Source: Brachyhypopomus gauderio (Eukaryota > Chordata > Actinopteri > Gymnotiformes > Hypopomidae). From it: a stretch of 64,000 nucleotides of DNA. This document shows positions 9,376-19,700 of the stretch, in pieces; position 1 is the stretch's first letter, and every line of letters begins with the position of its first letter. The notes beneath the pieces were generated by a model. That model was not told the DNA's origin and searched no databases. It worked only from the letters and a program-made list of their open reading frames with translations. The DNA lies in NCBI RefSeq assembly GCF_052324685.1, contig NC_135214.1, forward strand, positions 31,817,971 through 31,881,970, given 5' to 3'. Made by a program: the position numbers and the translations under genes.

Positions 9376-10787
9376 TTGGCCACCAGGTGGCGCTGGCATG
9401 TACTGCATGCCAGGAGGCACAACCTGTTGTCCTTGTGTGAGTGCGGGTTTCTGCTGGTAATTTACGTTTTGGGGTTGCTGGTACTGTATTGGCTGTTGAT
9501 ACTGTACTGGTTGTTGCTGCTGATACTGCATTGGTTGCTGGTATGCTGGCTGTTGCTGCATCGGCTGCTGGTACAGCATTGGCTGCTGCTGCTGCGTCAT
9601 CGGACAATCTCTTGCCCAGTGGCCCATCTGGCCACAACCAAAACAGCCGTTGCTTTGTGTGGTTTGGAAGTTCCCTGCTCTGCCTCCCCTGAATCTACCT
9701 TTGGACCTGCCTCTGCCTCGGTATGGGCCTGCCTGGGCGTAGTAACCGGGCTGTTGTGGCACCGCCCAGCTGTTGACCTGTTGTGGCATAACATAAGGTT
9801 GCATCATGGGTTGTATGGGTTGCATCACTGGTTGCGCGGGCGGCTCTACGGCCACTGCCTGTACAGAAGTGTCTTCCTTTGACACTAATTGCTTTTTAGG
9901 CTTTGAATTGTCCCTTTCCCTTAACAATTTTAGTAATGCATCTTTCATCAACTTATCGGTGTTTCCGCCCTTCTCTAGCTGTCTCGCATGTTCTTTTTCC
10001 AACTTAGCTTCTTCCTGCCTGATGGCTTTCTCCACTTCCCAGACCACTCTCTCTGCTCTGTTCAACGTCTGTTCGAACCGGGTGGGGGCACTCAGACTCA
10101 AACTCTCATCCATTCGCTGTTCAATTCTTTGCAATGCATTATTTATCTCTGTTTCTCCAGCTTTCTCGCGATCACGGTCTTCGAGCATCGCTAGTCTACT
10201 CTCTATTTTTATCCATAGCCACATCACTGACAACCTCCATTACCACTTGTCTCCCCTCATCACATTCACGCTCTCTCACTGATTTTGGACGTGCAGAAGC
10301 CCCGTCCACATCAACGTCACTCATTTCACTCACAGACACAGGCGCCATCAGCGCTGCACGCGGACATTGAGGAGCACTGGGTTCACACGCTTTTTCTGCA
10401 TAGGGAGGGGGCACAGGGAGTTCTGTCTTTTTGGTTTCAACTCGTTCTTTATCATTAATCTTCTGACAAATTTTCCGAAATGTTCTCACATACGACAAAT
10501 AAGTTTCAGCTTCTTCCAGCTGGATTTTACGCTTTTGCTTAGTTAGGGCTCCGCTAGCCTCTAATCTTTTTTTTCTCTTTATTAACCTGTGTGACCCAAT
10601 GCTTCTCGATCTGCTCCCAATCAACCTGAGACACACCGCGATCGTCCGGGTCTGGCCACAACCCTTCGGATCGCATCTTCTCAAAACATTTTTTCACATA
10701 CATCACTGTGTCAGACCTCATTCTCGGCACAGCACGTTTCTCCATAGTATCAACCAAATAATCCTCCAAACCCTTAATGTTATCCAT
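9373..10787 (-). pseudogene. gag: Retroviral gag, frameshifted and apparently lacking capsid
   Basis: It begins at ATG 10785-10787 with a matrix-like region. The frame breaks at a run of eight A's (10567-10574) and continues in a second frame containing a PPPY late-domain motif. It breaks again near 10196-10233. The last part (to UGA 9373-9375) has a charged coiled-coil region, a Gly/Arg-rich stretch, one zinc knuckle (CFGCGQMGHWARDC) and a long Gln/Pro-rich tail. The total is only about 470 codons. I see no major homology region or capsid-sized block between PPPY and the coiled coil, so an internal deletion is likely. The final frame matches pol. Confidence 0.8.
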
Positions 10788-11483
10788 GATATAACTCTGA
10801 TTTTTAAACTACTTCCAAATTACTTTTGCTTCGATTCAGTAAATTTTAAAACTTTTTCGTTGTACTCACTAGCACTTTAATACCCCCAAATTAATTCAGT
10901 AAACTTTATCACTTTATCGTCGTGTTCGCAAGCGCTTTAATTCGCCAGCGCGCACCCCAAGGGCAGACAGACACAAGTTAATATCTCCACACTCCAAACA
11001 ACTCCAGCTCAACACAGCTCACGCGAGTTTCACTTCCAGCACTTAAATCGTACGTTTACGGAGCGTCATAAACCAAATTATAATTTCATGCATGAAGATA
11101 TATGATAATTTTTGTTTTACACTTTAACCTCTTATGAAATGTTTCTCTTGTGCTTGTGTACACAATGATGAACGTCTTTCTTGGGGGCTCATGCAATTTA
11201 CTCAGGGGTTCAAATGTCCTCTCATAAGAGGCTCATGGATTTATGGGCGTGGGTTTGTAAGTCCCCCAATGAAAGGCTCTCAAGTTTTATTATAGCACGT
11301 ATGCTCAAACAATTTATACAGGTCTTTATTCAACATAAAACCACACGGTACATGAAAACCAACCCAACACTGCAATTTTGCAAACACGCATACACAGATA
11401 CAGCTGTAATTTCACCAATCACGCACGCAATTTCAACAAAACACACGGGGGCCCCCCAAAACCGGCTTCATTTAACCGTGACC

Positions 11484-11780
11484 GAGCGCGTCCTCCACCG
11501 TTCTCTTTTTTTTTTTTTTTTTTTTTAGAACAATAGTTCCCCTTTTTTTTGAACGTGGGCTACCTACTCGTCACCTGAGCGCGTCCTCCACCGTTCTTTT
11601 TTAGAACCAAAGTTCCTTTTAAGAACGTGGGCTACCTGCTCTTTCTCTGGGCACGTCCTCCACCGTTCTCTTTTAGAACCAAGGTTCTTTTTAGAACGTG
11701 GGCTGCCTACTTTCTCTGAGCGCGTCCTCCACCGTTCTCTTTTAGAACCAAGGTTCTTTTTAGAACGTGGGCTGCCTACT
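11484..11780 (-). repeat. Four tandem repeats in the proviral leader
   Basis: Copies start near 11484, 11577, 11649 and 11718. Each carries gcgtcctccaccgttct followed by a T-run and an inverted pair (agaacc...ggttct) ending in gaacgtgggct. Period varies from about 69 to 93 bp, mostly because of T-run length; the first copy has an expanded T-run (about 11507-11526). The inverted agaacc/ggttct pairs could form small hairpins in the genomic RNA or bind a dimeric factor. Function is unknown. Confidence 0.8.
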
Positions 11781-12082
11781 CTTCAACCGTTTACTGCAGT
11801 TTACAGGGCGTCCTCCTCCCGACTTTATGAGTCGTAGGGCAATCCTCCTGTCTATATATCGAGTTTGTAACACGTATACAATTTCAATACTAAATTTACA
11901 GAGAGTATTTCGCCTCGACCATTTAGTGACTGAACTTTAATTTAGCCTATGACGTAGTAACATCAGCCAATAGGAGAGAATGGCTCCTTACCTTTTTTCA
12001 GACCGCGCGGTTTAGTTCAGTCACCTCACGGACGGATTGACCTCCTCTCTTGTCCTAATTGCAGAATTCGACTCCAGCCAAA

Positions 12083-12100
12083 AACCATCCTCTGCTACCA
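12083..12100 (-). promoter_or_regulatory. Candidate primer-binding site
   Basis: Three bases inside the 5' LTR the minus strand reads TGGTAGCAGAGGATGGTT. The leading TGG fits pairing with the CCA end of a tRNA. I could not match it confidently to a particular tRNA. Confidence 0.6.
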
Positions 12101-12103
12101 ATT

Positions 12104-12645
12104 TGTTGGGAATTTTCTTCTCCGACCCAGACGGGCCCCAACACCGCCCCGATGAACCGACTGGTTTTTGACTGAGTGGTCCAAGCAAAGTCTTGACAAC
12201 AAAAGTTCTTTTAAAATGATTTATATAGAATATAATTGAATGCAATATAATAGAAGTATACGTGGTACAAACTCTTCAGTGCACTGGTGCTAGTTGCCTA
12301 GGAATCTACCTAACCCAAGTGGATCTCAGCAGTGTCCAAGCGAAAAGCCTCTCGTGCTGGGCGATGTCCTTTCTTTCATACTCTCTGTCCATAAGTTTCG
12401 AATTGTTAAGTTTCGATAACTCCCCAATCCTGGCTGCTCTCCATGGAAAATCACCTGCTCCTCTTCTCCCAGCCTGTGTGCCTGGTTATCTAAAAACTGC
12501 TTGCTACACATCCTGCACTGAATAGGCCCCTTCTGTTCTCCTCAAGGCCACTGAGGCCTCCTTACTCCTGCTTTCCCACAGTCTTCCTGAAAAACACTAA
12601 ATTGACACATCAAGTTATTAGCCTTTAATTTTCTTTTTTCCAACA
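12104..12645 (-). repeat. 5' LTR of the endogenous retrovirus
   Basis: 542 bp, apparently identical to 1482-2023, with TG...CA ends. On the minus strand a TATATAA box at 12221-12227 would start the proviral RNA about 430 bp into the LTR. It drives transcription away from the direction of prkar2a. Confidence 0.95.
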
Positions 12646-12649
12646 GGGA

Positions 12650-12794
12650 GCGGAGAGAGAACGGTGCTATTGTTTGAGTTGCGTGGAAAATAAAGTTTCC
12701 CTCCTCGGGATTTTCTGGATTACGCAGTTTCTGTCTTGTTTCCCAAACCCGCTTCAAAATGGTCCCACACCGCACGTCTTTTCGCCCGCTTCAT
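12650..12794 (-). pseudogene. hAT transposase N-terminal fragment (BED finger start)
   Basis: Minus-strand ATG at 12792-12794 opens MKRAKRRAVWDHFE, the typical start of a BED zinc finger (xVWxHF). A stop follows after 23 codons at 12723-12725, and similarity seems to continue in another frame. This is the 5' half of the transposase gene whose downstream part is at 940-1478, now about 11 kb away because of the retroviral insertion. It is a decayed pseudogene. Confidence 0.65.
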
Positions 12795-13081
12795 TTTGTT
12801 TTCCACTCTGGTCTTTCGCGACACGTGTTCACTTCTCGTTCTTACGCTCTGTTCAAGTTACTACAGTAGCGCGCTCTAACGATTAATCGTGATTAATACA
12901 TTTTGATCGACTAACCTCTTGATCGACAATTAATCGAAAGTCGATTAATCATTTGCATCCCTAGTCACGAGTGTTACGTTCACCACCCCAGCTCAACAAC
13001 TTGCGTTCGCCACCCCCCGGACCTCAGGTGACAGCTATCTGCCAAAATTGGACCGCGGACAAATTTAGTTGAGTACCCCTG

Positions 13082-13405
13082 GTATAGGTTATAGTGTTAA
13101 GGCTGTAGTGTATGGAGGTATAGTGTTTAGGCTGTAGTGTATAGGGTATAGTGTTTAGGCTGTAGTGTATGGAGGTATAGAGTATGAATGTATAGGGTGT
13201 ATGAATGTATAGGGTGTAGTGTTTAGGTGGTAGTGTATGGAGGTATACAGTATGAATGTATAGGGTGTAGTGTTTAGGTGGTAGTGTATGGAGGTATAGA
13301 GTATGAATGTATAGGGTGTATGAATGTATAGGGTGTAGTGTTTAGGTGGTAGTGTATGGAGGTATACAGTATGAATGTATTGGGTGTAGTGTTTAGGCTG
13401 TAGTG
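13082..13405. repeat. Intronic minisatellite, right part
   Basis: Continues the array of 1-382 after the nested transposons. Blocks of about 30-70 bp combine gtgtttaggctgtagtg, tatggaggtatag and gtatgaatgtatagg phrases. A short remnant also appears at 14020-14075, beyond the next hAT remnant. Confidence 0.85.
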
Positions 13406-14019
13406 CAGGGGACCGCGAAGCACCATCTAGGGGTCCGCAGGCTCATCCTCAGAGGGAGCTACTAATCTGTAGTGAGCACGTTAAATCATTAAAGTACACC
13501 TTAAAAAATGTTACATTTTTGATTAAAATTTATAGATTAATAATGTTCACATTACAGTATAATCATTAATATAAAAGAACCTAAGAAAAAAAGCCCCGAA
13601 GTAATTACAATTAAACGTCATCGGTTCAAGGCCACGGTGCCCTTTTTTTCCCCAGACAGTTAACTAGCTAGATAACGAGATGGAGAAGTTTTTGAAACAA
13701 CACAAGAAAAGTCAACCTGTTCTTCAGAAAAAGCAAAAAATCCGCAAGTGCGACCCAGATATACAGAGCCATACTTTGGACAAAATTAAAGAAAGTTCAC
13801 GTTATGCTGTGCAGCTAAATGAGTCAACTGACATTAGCAATGCATCTTTACTGCTTGTTTTTGTGACAACCCAGATCTCAAGTTTTCAGTGTCAGCACTT
13901 GGTAATAACAGTTAAAAACAGTTTTGCACAAAAGTTGAGTTTTTTTTTTTTCCTGGGGGTCTTGACGCTTTCAAGTTGTAAACAGGTGGGCTGGAAGGTA
14001 GAAAAGGTTGAGAACCCCT
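13406..14019 (+). mobile_element. hAT (Charlie-like) remnant with transposase N-terminus
   Basis: The left end reads caggggaccgcg and the right end ggttgagaacccctg, the common hAT/Charlie terminus. An ORF starting at 13680 opens MEKFLKQHKKSQ and later contains QLNESTDISNASLLLVFV, a conserved segment of Charlie-type (ZBED5/FAM200-like) transposases. The two segments are adjacent although hundreds of residues should lie between, so the copy is internally deleted. It is inserted in the same minisatellite; no clean target duplication is readable. Confidence 0.7.
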
Positions 14020-14110
14020 GGGTTATAGTGTTTAGGCTGTAGTGTATGGAGGTATAGTGTATGGTGGTGTAGTGTATGAAGCACTTTGCTGCTCTGTGTC
14101 TCCTGCGTAG

Positions 14111-14782
14111 CTGTCTGAGAGGATGAAGATTGTGGATGTTTTGGGAGTGAAGGTCTTCCAGGACGGGGAGAGGATCATCATGCAGGTGAGAGGTTGTGTG
14201 GTGGGTGTGAGCTTCTCCGGCTCTGCTGGTTCCAACGCCACATACACATTTCCACAGTTTACTTTTTTTAAAGAAGAGCGTGACGTTTTGGAGAGGGGAC
14301 GATTTTGAGTGTTCTGGTGCGTGATTAACGATGACTGTGTTGCTAGGGCGACAAAGCAGACTGCTTTTACATTGTGGAGTCTGGGGAGGTGAAGATCATG
14401 ATGAAGAGCAAAGTGAGTGTTTGTTTCAAAAAATATACTTTTCAGGTCTTCATTTGTAAGCACACTCCAGCTTAACAATGTACCTGTACCCTGGGACCTG
14501 CAGATGGGTTGTGTAAGGGTTGTGGTCCAGGTGGTCCTGCACCTACTGGTGTGGTGAGGGATGTGCGGATAGGGCAGTGGGGCGGTGGAGGGACACGCCA
14601 GGGTTCCAACAGTTCTCTCCCTCTGGCAGACGAAAGCCGACCGGGAGGATAACGCGGAGGTGGAGATCACGCGCTGCTCCAGGGGACAGTACTTCGGAGA
14701 GCTTGCTCTGGTCACCAACAAACCACGGGCTGCCTCAGCTTACGCCATTGGAGAAGTCAAGTGCTTGGGTAAGTGTGCGTGC

Positions 14783-14813
<31 letters not shown>

Positions 14814-15537
14814 TGATTCTGTTAACGTGTGTGAAAAGAGAGGAATGTTTGTGTTTGCATTTGCTTACACTGTATTATACGGGGTCCCAACATTTTCAGA
14901 GTCTTATTTCCAGCGCTTTTGAAAATTGGTTGTACCTAAGCAGTTTGGCACATTTGCAGTTATACTGCCTTCAGAGAAAAGTACAGCAGATTAAAGCAGC
15001 TTTTAAAGGTCACACAGTAAGCATGTCGGGCCTGTGCATACAGAACTGTGTGTGACTGAGAGACATGGCAGTACTTTTGCTTATTTCCGTATACGTCAGT
15101 CTAGGGTGCCTCATACACATACGTACACTTACTAGGCGTGAACTAGTTTTGTTAGTGATGAAATTCACATATACCATATACAGTGAATGAATAGGCAACA
15201 TGCGTTTTATTCGGTGTACATTTCACCAATTTTTATACAATGCATTAATCTATAAGTATTGAGATTAATTTTCAAGGACCAAAGTACTTAAATTCTTAAA
15301 TTAATGTTTTTTAAAAGTACCAACATCCAACACCTGGTCCCACATTTTAATTATGGTGTTCATCCATGAGATCTGGATTCAGTGATGATCTGGGATCACC
15401 CAACTAAGTGGATAAATGTTAATTTGACACTGTTCAGTGGGCAAATGTTGGTGTGTACCACAGTATGCACAGAGATGTAACTAAAGCATTTGCGTCAAAC
15501 TTCTGATTCCGCAAAATGTCTTCACAAGATTTCTTCA

Positions 15538-15584
<47 letters not shown>

Positions 15585-15709
15585 TTATTGATGTGCAGGC
15601 TTTTGAGCGGTTGCTTGGCCCATGCAAGGAGATCATGAAGAGGAACATCGCTCACTATGAGGAGCAGCTGGTGGCTCTGTTTGGTTCCAGCATGGATCTG
15701 AGAGACTAA
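14111..15709 (+). CDS. prkar2a: cAMP-dependent protein kinase type II-alpha regulatory subunit, last four exons
   Basis: Exons 14111-14185, 14347-14412, 14630-14768 and 15585-15709 join in phase and end at TAA 15707-15709. They encode the C-terminal cAMP-binding domain, with the phosphate-binding cassette in [20 protein letters not shown], followed by [11 protein letters not shown] and [10 protein letters not shown] near the end. The regulatory subunit binds cAMP and then releases active PKA catalytic subunits. [10 protein letters not shown] and [10 protein letters not shown] favour the alpha over the beta form. Earlier exons (docking domain, inhibitor site, first cAMP domain) are outside the window or beyond the inserts. 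The aa/ab fish paralogue is not resolved. Confidence 0.93.
14798..14812. repeat. G homopolymer after a short TG repeat
   Basis: A TG run followed by an uninterrupted run of about 15 G's sits just inside a prkar2a intron, 30 bases downstream of the 14768 splice donor. Confidence 0.9.
15541..15584 (+). repeat. (GT)n forming the 3' splice site of the last prkar2a exon
   Basis: About 21 GT units run straight into the tag acceptor at 15582-15584, so the final exon has no normal polypyrimidine tract. TG runs at acceptors are known TDP-43 binding sites (as in CFTR exon 9), so repeat length could influence inclusion of this exon. Confidence 0.9.
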
Positions 15710-15728
15710 GACAGACTGCCCGTGCCTT

Positions 15729-15761
<33 letters not shown>

Positions 15762-16600
15762 CATACTTGCACACATACATACATATACCCCCTACATAAT
15801 TAAAACATTCAGTTTATATGCACACACATTTTGTAGGCATACACTCCTTTTTATGCTCAACTGCTATTGTCTGATGGAGACAATGAAAATCCACCCCCCA
15901 CCCACCCTGCACCCATGCACGCCAGCAGCAGAGACTTCAGCTCCGGTATCACATGGACGCATCACTCATCCTTTGGCTGAGACCCTCGGCCAGCCGCAGT
16001 CTAGCATGGCTGGATGGACATATGAACAGACAGACACACATTCGTTCATGCATACCAAAAAAAATTCTCGTACACAGCACACCCAGTACAAATAAAGCCA
16101 GCCAAGGACACCTTCCCATTAACACACAGTAAGAGGACTTTGGAAGGCGAGAGGAAAAAAATAAATAAACAATTAAAACTTCACAGGGGTTTGGGGCCTG
16201 GGGTAAAAAACCTGAAGTAAAAAAAAAAAACAAAACAAAATGGGAAAAGAAAAAAATTAAAAGATTGAACTGAAATTTTAGATGCATTTTATGACAGTTC
16301 AAAGCTTTGATTAATACATTTAAATAAGACTTGTTTCCTTTCCTGCTGTTGGTGCGTTGAATTAGTGCTGGTGGTATCCACGGTGACCAACGTAGGTCCT
16401 TGTCTTGCTCACAACGACTCCACATTGTATTGATTAATGTATTATTATTATTATTATTACAATATATGGATTATTTTTGTTTTCCTGACTCCACTGAAAG
16501 TCTCTTTATTGGAGGATGTGAGACAGAACTTGGTGATTATTTCTCCTCTTGGTCATTCTGGGTGAGTTCTTCTGAAGATTAAATAAAGCAAACATTTTGG
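15710..16600 (+). other. prkar2a 3' untranslated region
   Basis: Non-coding sequence after the TAA with a CA repeat at 15730-15755, an A-rich stretch near 16150-16260 and two polyadenylation signals: AATAAA at 16091-16096 and at 16582-16587. Which is used cannot be told. Confidence 0.6.
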
Positions 16601-19600
16601 TAACAGATTGTGATTCGTAACTTACTCTGTATGCGTGTGAAATGCCTTCTCATGCCAACTTCTGTGTATTTGAATTGGAGGATATCGGACAGCAACACTG
16701 AAGATTAATATCTAGATGTAATATGTATTTGATGTTTTAGAAAAGAAATTCTCCTGAATAACAATTGCTGTTTTTTCTAAGACTGGGCTACAAAGAGGAA
16801 GTAAACTAGTAGAGGGAAGTGCTGAGTATTACAGGGTCTTACAGATCTATAGAGATTCAGATTCTACCTTTGGTCCTGCGTCTCTCCAGTGGCCTTTTGA
16901 TTTTTCAATGTGCAGGTAATGTACCTCAGTCCATGGCAGTGTTGCCAGGTTCGCAGTTTTCACGCCAAATTGGGCTTGTTTGAAACTCCTTCCGCGGGTA
17001 AAAATTCAGGGGTCGCGGGGTGCGGTTTTTTGGGCTACTTTTGAGTTGGGCCACCGCAGGATTTACAAGTCAACACTAAGAATCGATGGCGATATAATAC
17101 TTAATTTGTCTCCATTTTAACACTGCTTCCCCGGTCGACTGGGCTGGGTGGGAAAAGTACCAACATGTATTTTAATAGGTATCAATGCGTAATAAATTTA
17201 CATTGTTGGCAAAAAAGAGTTTCAACCATGGTACGATGGTGTATGTGTATGATGTATTGTATAGCTTTACAAAGAAAATTTAGCTGGAAAGGATATCTCC
17301 ACAAACCCTGTCTATGCGCATGTTGTCATGAGGGTCCAGAATCGATGTACACTTGGAAATAAGAAAAGTGGGTTACAGTTCTGTTTTAACATTGCCTACT
17401 AAATACTTTGAAAGAGGTGAACATTTTATTTGTGTAAAATGTCACTAATTATGTAATATTAACATTGTAAGCTGCATCACAAAGGTGTTGCAGGCCTGCC
17501 CGTGGCCTGTTTAGCCTATTTTAATAGACACATCGTAATTTTAGGTACAGCCACATTTCTAGAATGCAGTTGTTACTTTGTTAGAAAACCAACAAGCAAA
17601 AATAATATGCAAAAACATTTTGTTCAATATTTATTTTACACAGGTTTTACAAACCCATGTGAGCGGGAGTGAAAACGCTCTCCAGTCCGCTAGGGGCAGC
17701 CTACAGGAATGGCGCCGTTTGTCTGCTCACTTACGAGGAAGGGTTTGAGGGGCCGGATAGCTAGCTAGGGTTGTTCAGTTGGGAGCCTAGATAGGTTGTT
17801 TCAACACTGGCACAGAAGTCAATTGACGTGAAATTAACCATTTAAACCACAAACAAGATCGCGTCAAAAGAAATTTGTTGTTGGCGCCACATTGTGACTT
17901 CCCGTCCCTGAGAGGAACATAAAGGATTAAGATGTGCGTAAACATGCACCAATGCAGCGAACACGTGCTAGTTAATGCAGCAAACGAACCAGCGAGCGTA
18001 GTGGGAGTGTAAGACGGGTTTATAATAACTTTGTAAGAGGGGGGAAATGTGACTTCATTAACCATAAAGGTGAACAGTAGCTGGATATATGTTTGCATTT
18101 TGATGAGAATTGCGGTCTGTCCGCTTGACAACTTCGCATGGATGCTTGCTAGCTAACTTCTCTAATTCCAGCTCACGTCTAGAATAAATGTGTCAGAAGA
18201 GAAGCACGACAGGACACAGTCTAGATAGTACACGGTAATTACTTCTGTACTGCACTGAAGTTTAAAGTGTTGTACGTTAGCACAGAGCGCACCATATTAG
18301 GGTATGCCGGCCAAAGGAGGTGGGTTTACTCAGCTAGATCCAAACTACTGTACTTTCTTTACTTTTGTTGACAGCGCCCTCTGTCGGTGATGCATCTAAA
18401 CGAATTAATCTCATTTACAAACCTTTTCCCCAGTGCTATTAAAGAACATGAACATATATAAACATGAAAGTATAATTCAAGCACCGTTATGCAACATGAG
18501 ATAGTCAACTAGAAATTTCCCACATTTGTTGTAACAAAGGAGTTTCTCAGCTAATTAAACCACAACCACCGCTATGTGTAATTTATTGATCCTGCAGTTC
18601 ATAGTTGCATCCCTGCATATCTGACCTCTCGCTTGAATAGAGCGTCACTTCTTTAACACTTTTTTTCGCACTATTTTTCGCTTCTGTAACCACATGCTAC
18701 TGACAACTAATTCACTCCAGTAGCTGATCTGGAGTCAGTCCCGCCCTAACCAAACATTAATTTTCACTATAGTAATATAATTGGTCGGACTGATCTGAGA
18801 TCTAGTCTTTACACCATTACTCTGTTCTTATTGCTGAACAGTTGTTTCCTGATTTGGACCCCTTCTTCTTATATGTAGAAGTGTGTGTCACTGAAACACT
18901 CACTGCTCTGTTCCTCTGTCTTCAGGGTTTCATCTTTGGTAAGATCTTGGGCATCTGCTTTCTTTAATTATTCAATGTGCTTTTATTTCTTTGTGTCAGT
19001 TGCCTAAGCTAGCAGGTTTATCACATGCTTTTAGGATAAATCACGCATTTTCGTCTCAGATATTATACAAACTGATGTCTGCCAGTCTTCTTGTCATCAC
19101 AGATACCTAATATGAAAAATTGTTAGTAATATAATAATCTAAATATGGGTTAATATTATTAGTTGTTGAAGACATTGCTTAAACAAAAAGTGTTCATATG
19201 TAGATCTGATAAAACAAATATGTCTGTAAGTGAACAGTTAGATTTTTATTTTTTTAAGTTCCTGACAATATGTTGAAGAGCTAAATAATTTAATGATGCT
19301 CACTTCACCAACCAAAGATGATAAAATGAAACAAAATGATGAAATTGACGCAGAATTAATGAGGCTTGCTGACATTTTAGCAAATTGTTTGGATAAAAAT
19401 AGAAATTCAGTGTAAATCAGAAATACTAGTAGACTCTATTAACAAGTGCTCTTGTTTTGAAAAGCCTTGAAATATTAATTGTACAACTTAAACATGCTTT
19501 CTATGAGCAGAATAGTTGCCCCTAGTTGGAGCAATTCTCCTGCCCCAGGGTTCTCCTGCCCCAGGGTTCTCTTGCCCCAGAGTTGCCCTGTTCTTCTGTT

Positions 19601-19700
19601 GTGAGGAGACCTGAAGAGCTGCTCTCGACTCACTTACAATGTCTTACTGTGGCTGCCGAGGTGATGAAAAGGGAACACGCGATGAAGGCAGCTCGCCGCT
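16601..19700. other. Intergenic stretch between prkar2a and naa80
   Basis: No coding region is recognised. 16940-17075 begins cagtgttgccaggttcgc and resembles ends of non-autonomous DNA elements, but I could not find its partner end. A short segment after ctgtcttcag at 18925, followed by gtaaga, could be a small non-coding exon. Short direct repeats (gttctcctgccccag) occur at 19540-19580. Confidence 0.4.

Larger units (their letters stand above)
10788..12100 (-). other. Long 5' leader of the endogenous retrovirus
   Basis: About 1.3 kb between the 5' LTR and the gag ATG, with no convincing coding frame. It holds the primer-binding site next to the LTR and four diverged tandem repeats (11484-11780). 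A packaging signal would be expected here but cannot be read from sequence alone. Confidence 0.6.
1482..12645 (-). mobile_element. Endogenous retrovirus with gag, pol (plus macro domain) and env
   Basis: An 11.2-kb provirus lies on the minus strand, antisense to the host gene. Two 542-bp LTRs bound it (3' LTR 1482-2023, 5' LTR 12104-12645), with a 4-bp duplication GGGA at 1478-1481 and 12646-12649. Gag-pol layout (same frame, one stop), a gamma-type Env with a CX6CC motif and a 4-bp duplication point to a gamma/epsilon-like fish retrovirus. Pol is uninterrupted for 1541 codons, but gag has two frame breaks and env one stop, so this copy is defective. The LTRs looked identical when read by eye, which suggests a recent insertion. 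Confidence 0.95.
571..12963 (-). mobile_element. hAT transposon, split by an endogenous retrovirus
   Basis: Both ends begin TAGGGATGCAAAT as inverted repeats, and a perfect 8-bp target duplication, gtcacgag, sits at 563-570 and 12964-12971. The element's own sequence is 571-1481 plus 12646-12963, about 1.2 kb. It encodes pieces of a BED-finger hAT transposase on the minus strand. It is too short for a full transposase of roughly 600 residues, so it is an internally deleted, non-autonomous copy. It sits inside the outer 290-bp element. Confidence 0.9.
383..13081. mobile_element. Outer hAT-type non-autonomous element, split by later insertions
   Basis: The left end begins CAGGGGTCGGCAAC. The right end, read inwards, begins CAGGGGTACTCAAC. 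The flanks carry a perfect 8-bp target duplication, gtataggt, at 375-382 and 13082-13089. Only 383-570 and 12972-13081 belong to this element; everything between is a later insertion. With the inserts removed it is about 290 bp, the same size as the uninterrupted copy at 21326-21615. It has no coding capacity. The 8-bp duplication and terminal sequence place it with hAT elements. Confidence 0.88.

Noticed and set aside
9376-9882. 168-codon plus-strand ORF opposite gag
   Set aside because: A shadow of the Gln/Pro-rich gag tail; Leu/Trp-rich composition follows from the complement.
11500-11780. Glucocorticoid-response or heat-shock elements in the leader repeats
   Set aside because: agaacc-aa-ggttct has the wrong spacing (two bases instead of three) and does not meet the heat-shock spacing, so only the inverted pair is reported.
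18924-18942. Tiny exon between ctgtcttcag and gtaaga as naa80 exon 1
   Set aside because: It has no ATG and its phase cannot be tied to the naa80 main exon.
19639-19663. ATG plus donor (tgccgag|gtgatg) as the naa80 start exon
   Set aside because: It ends in phase 1, but the main exon requires phase 2.
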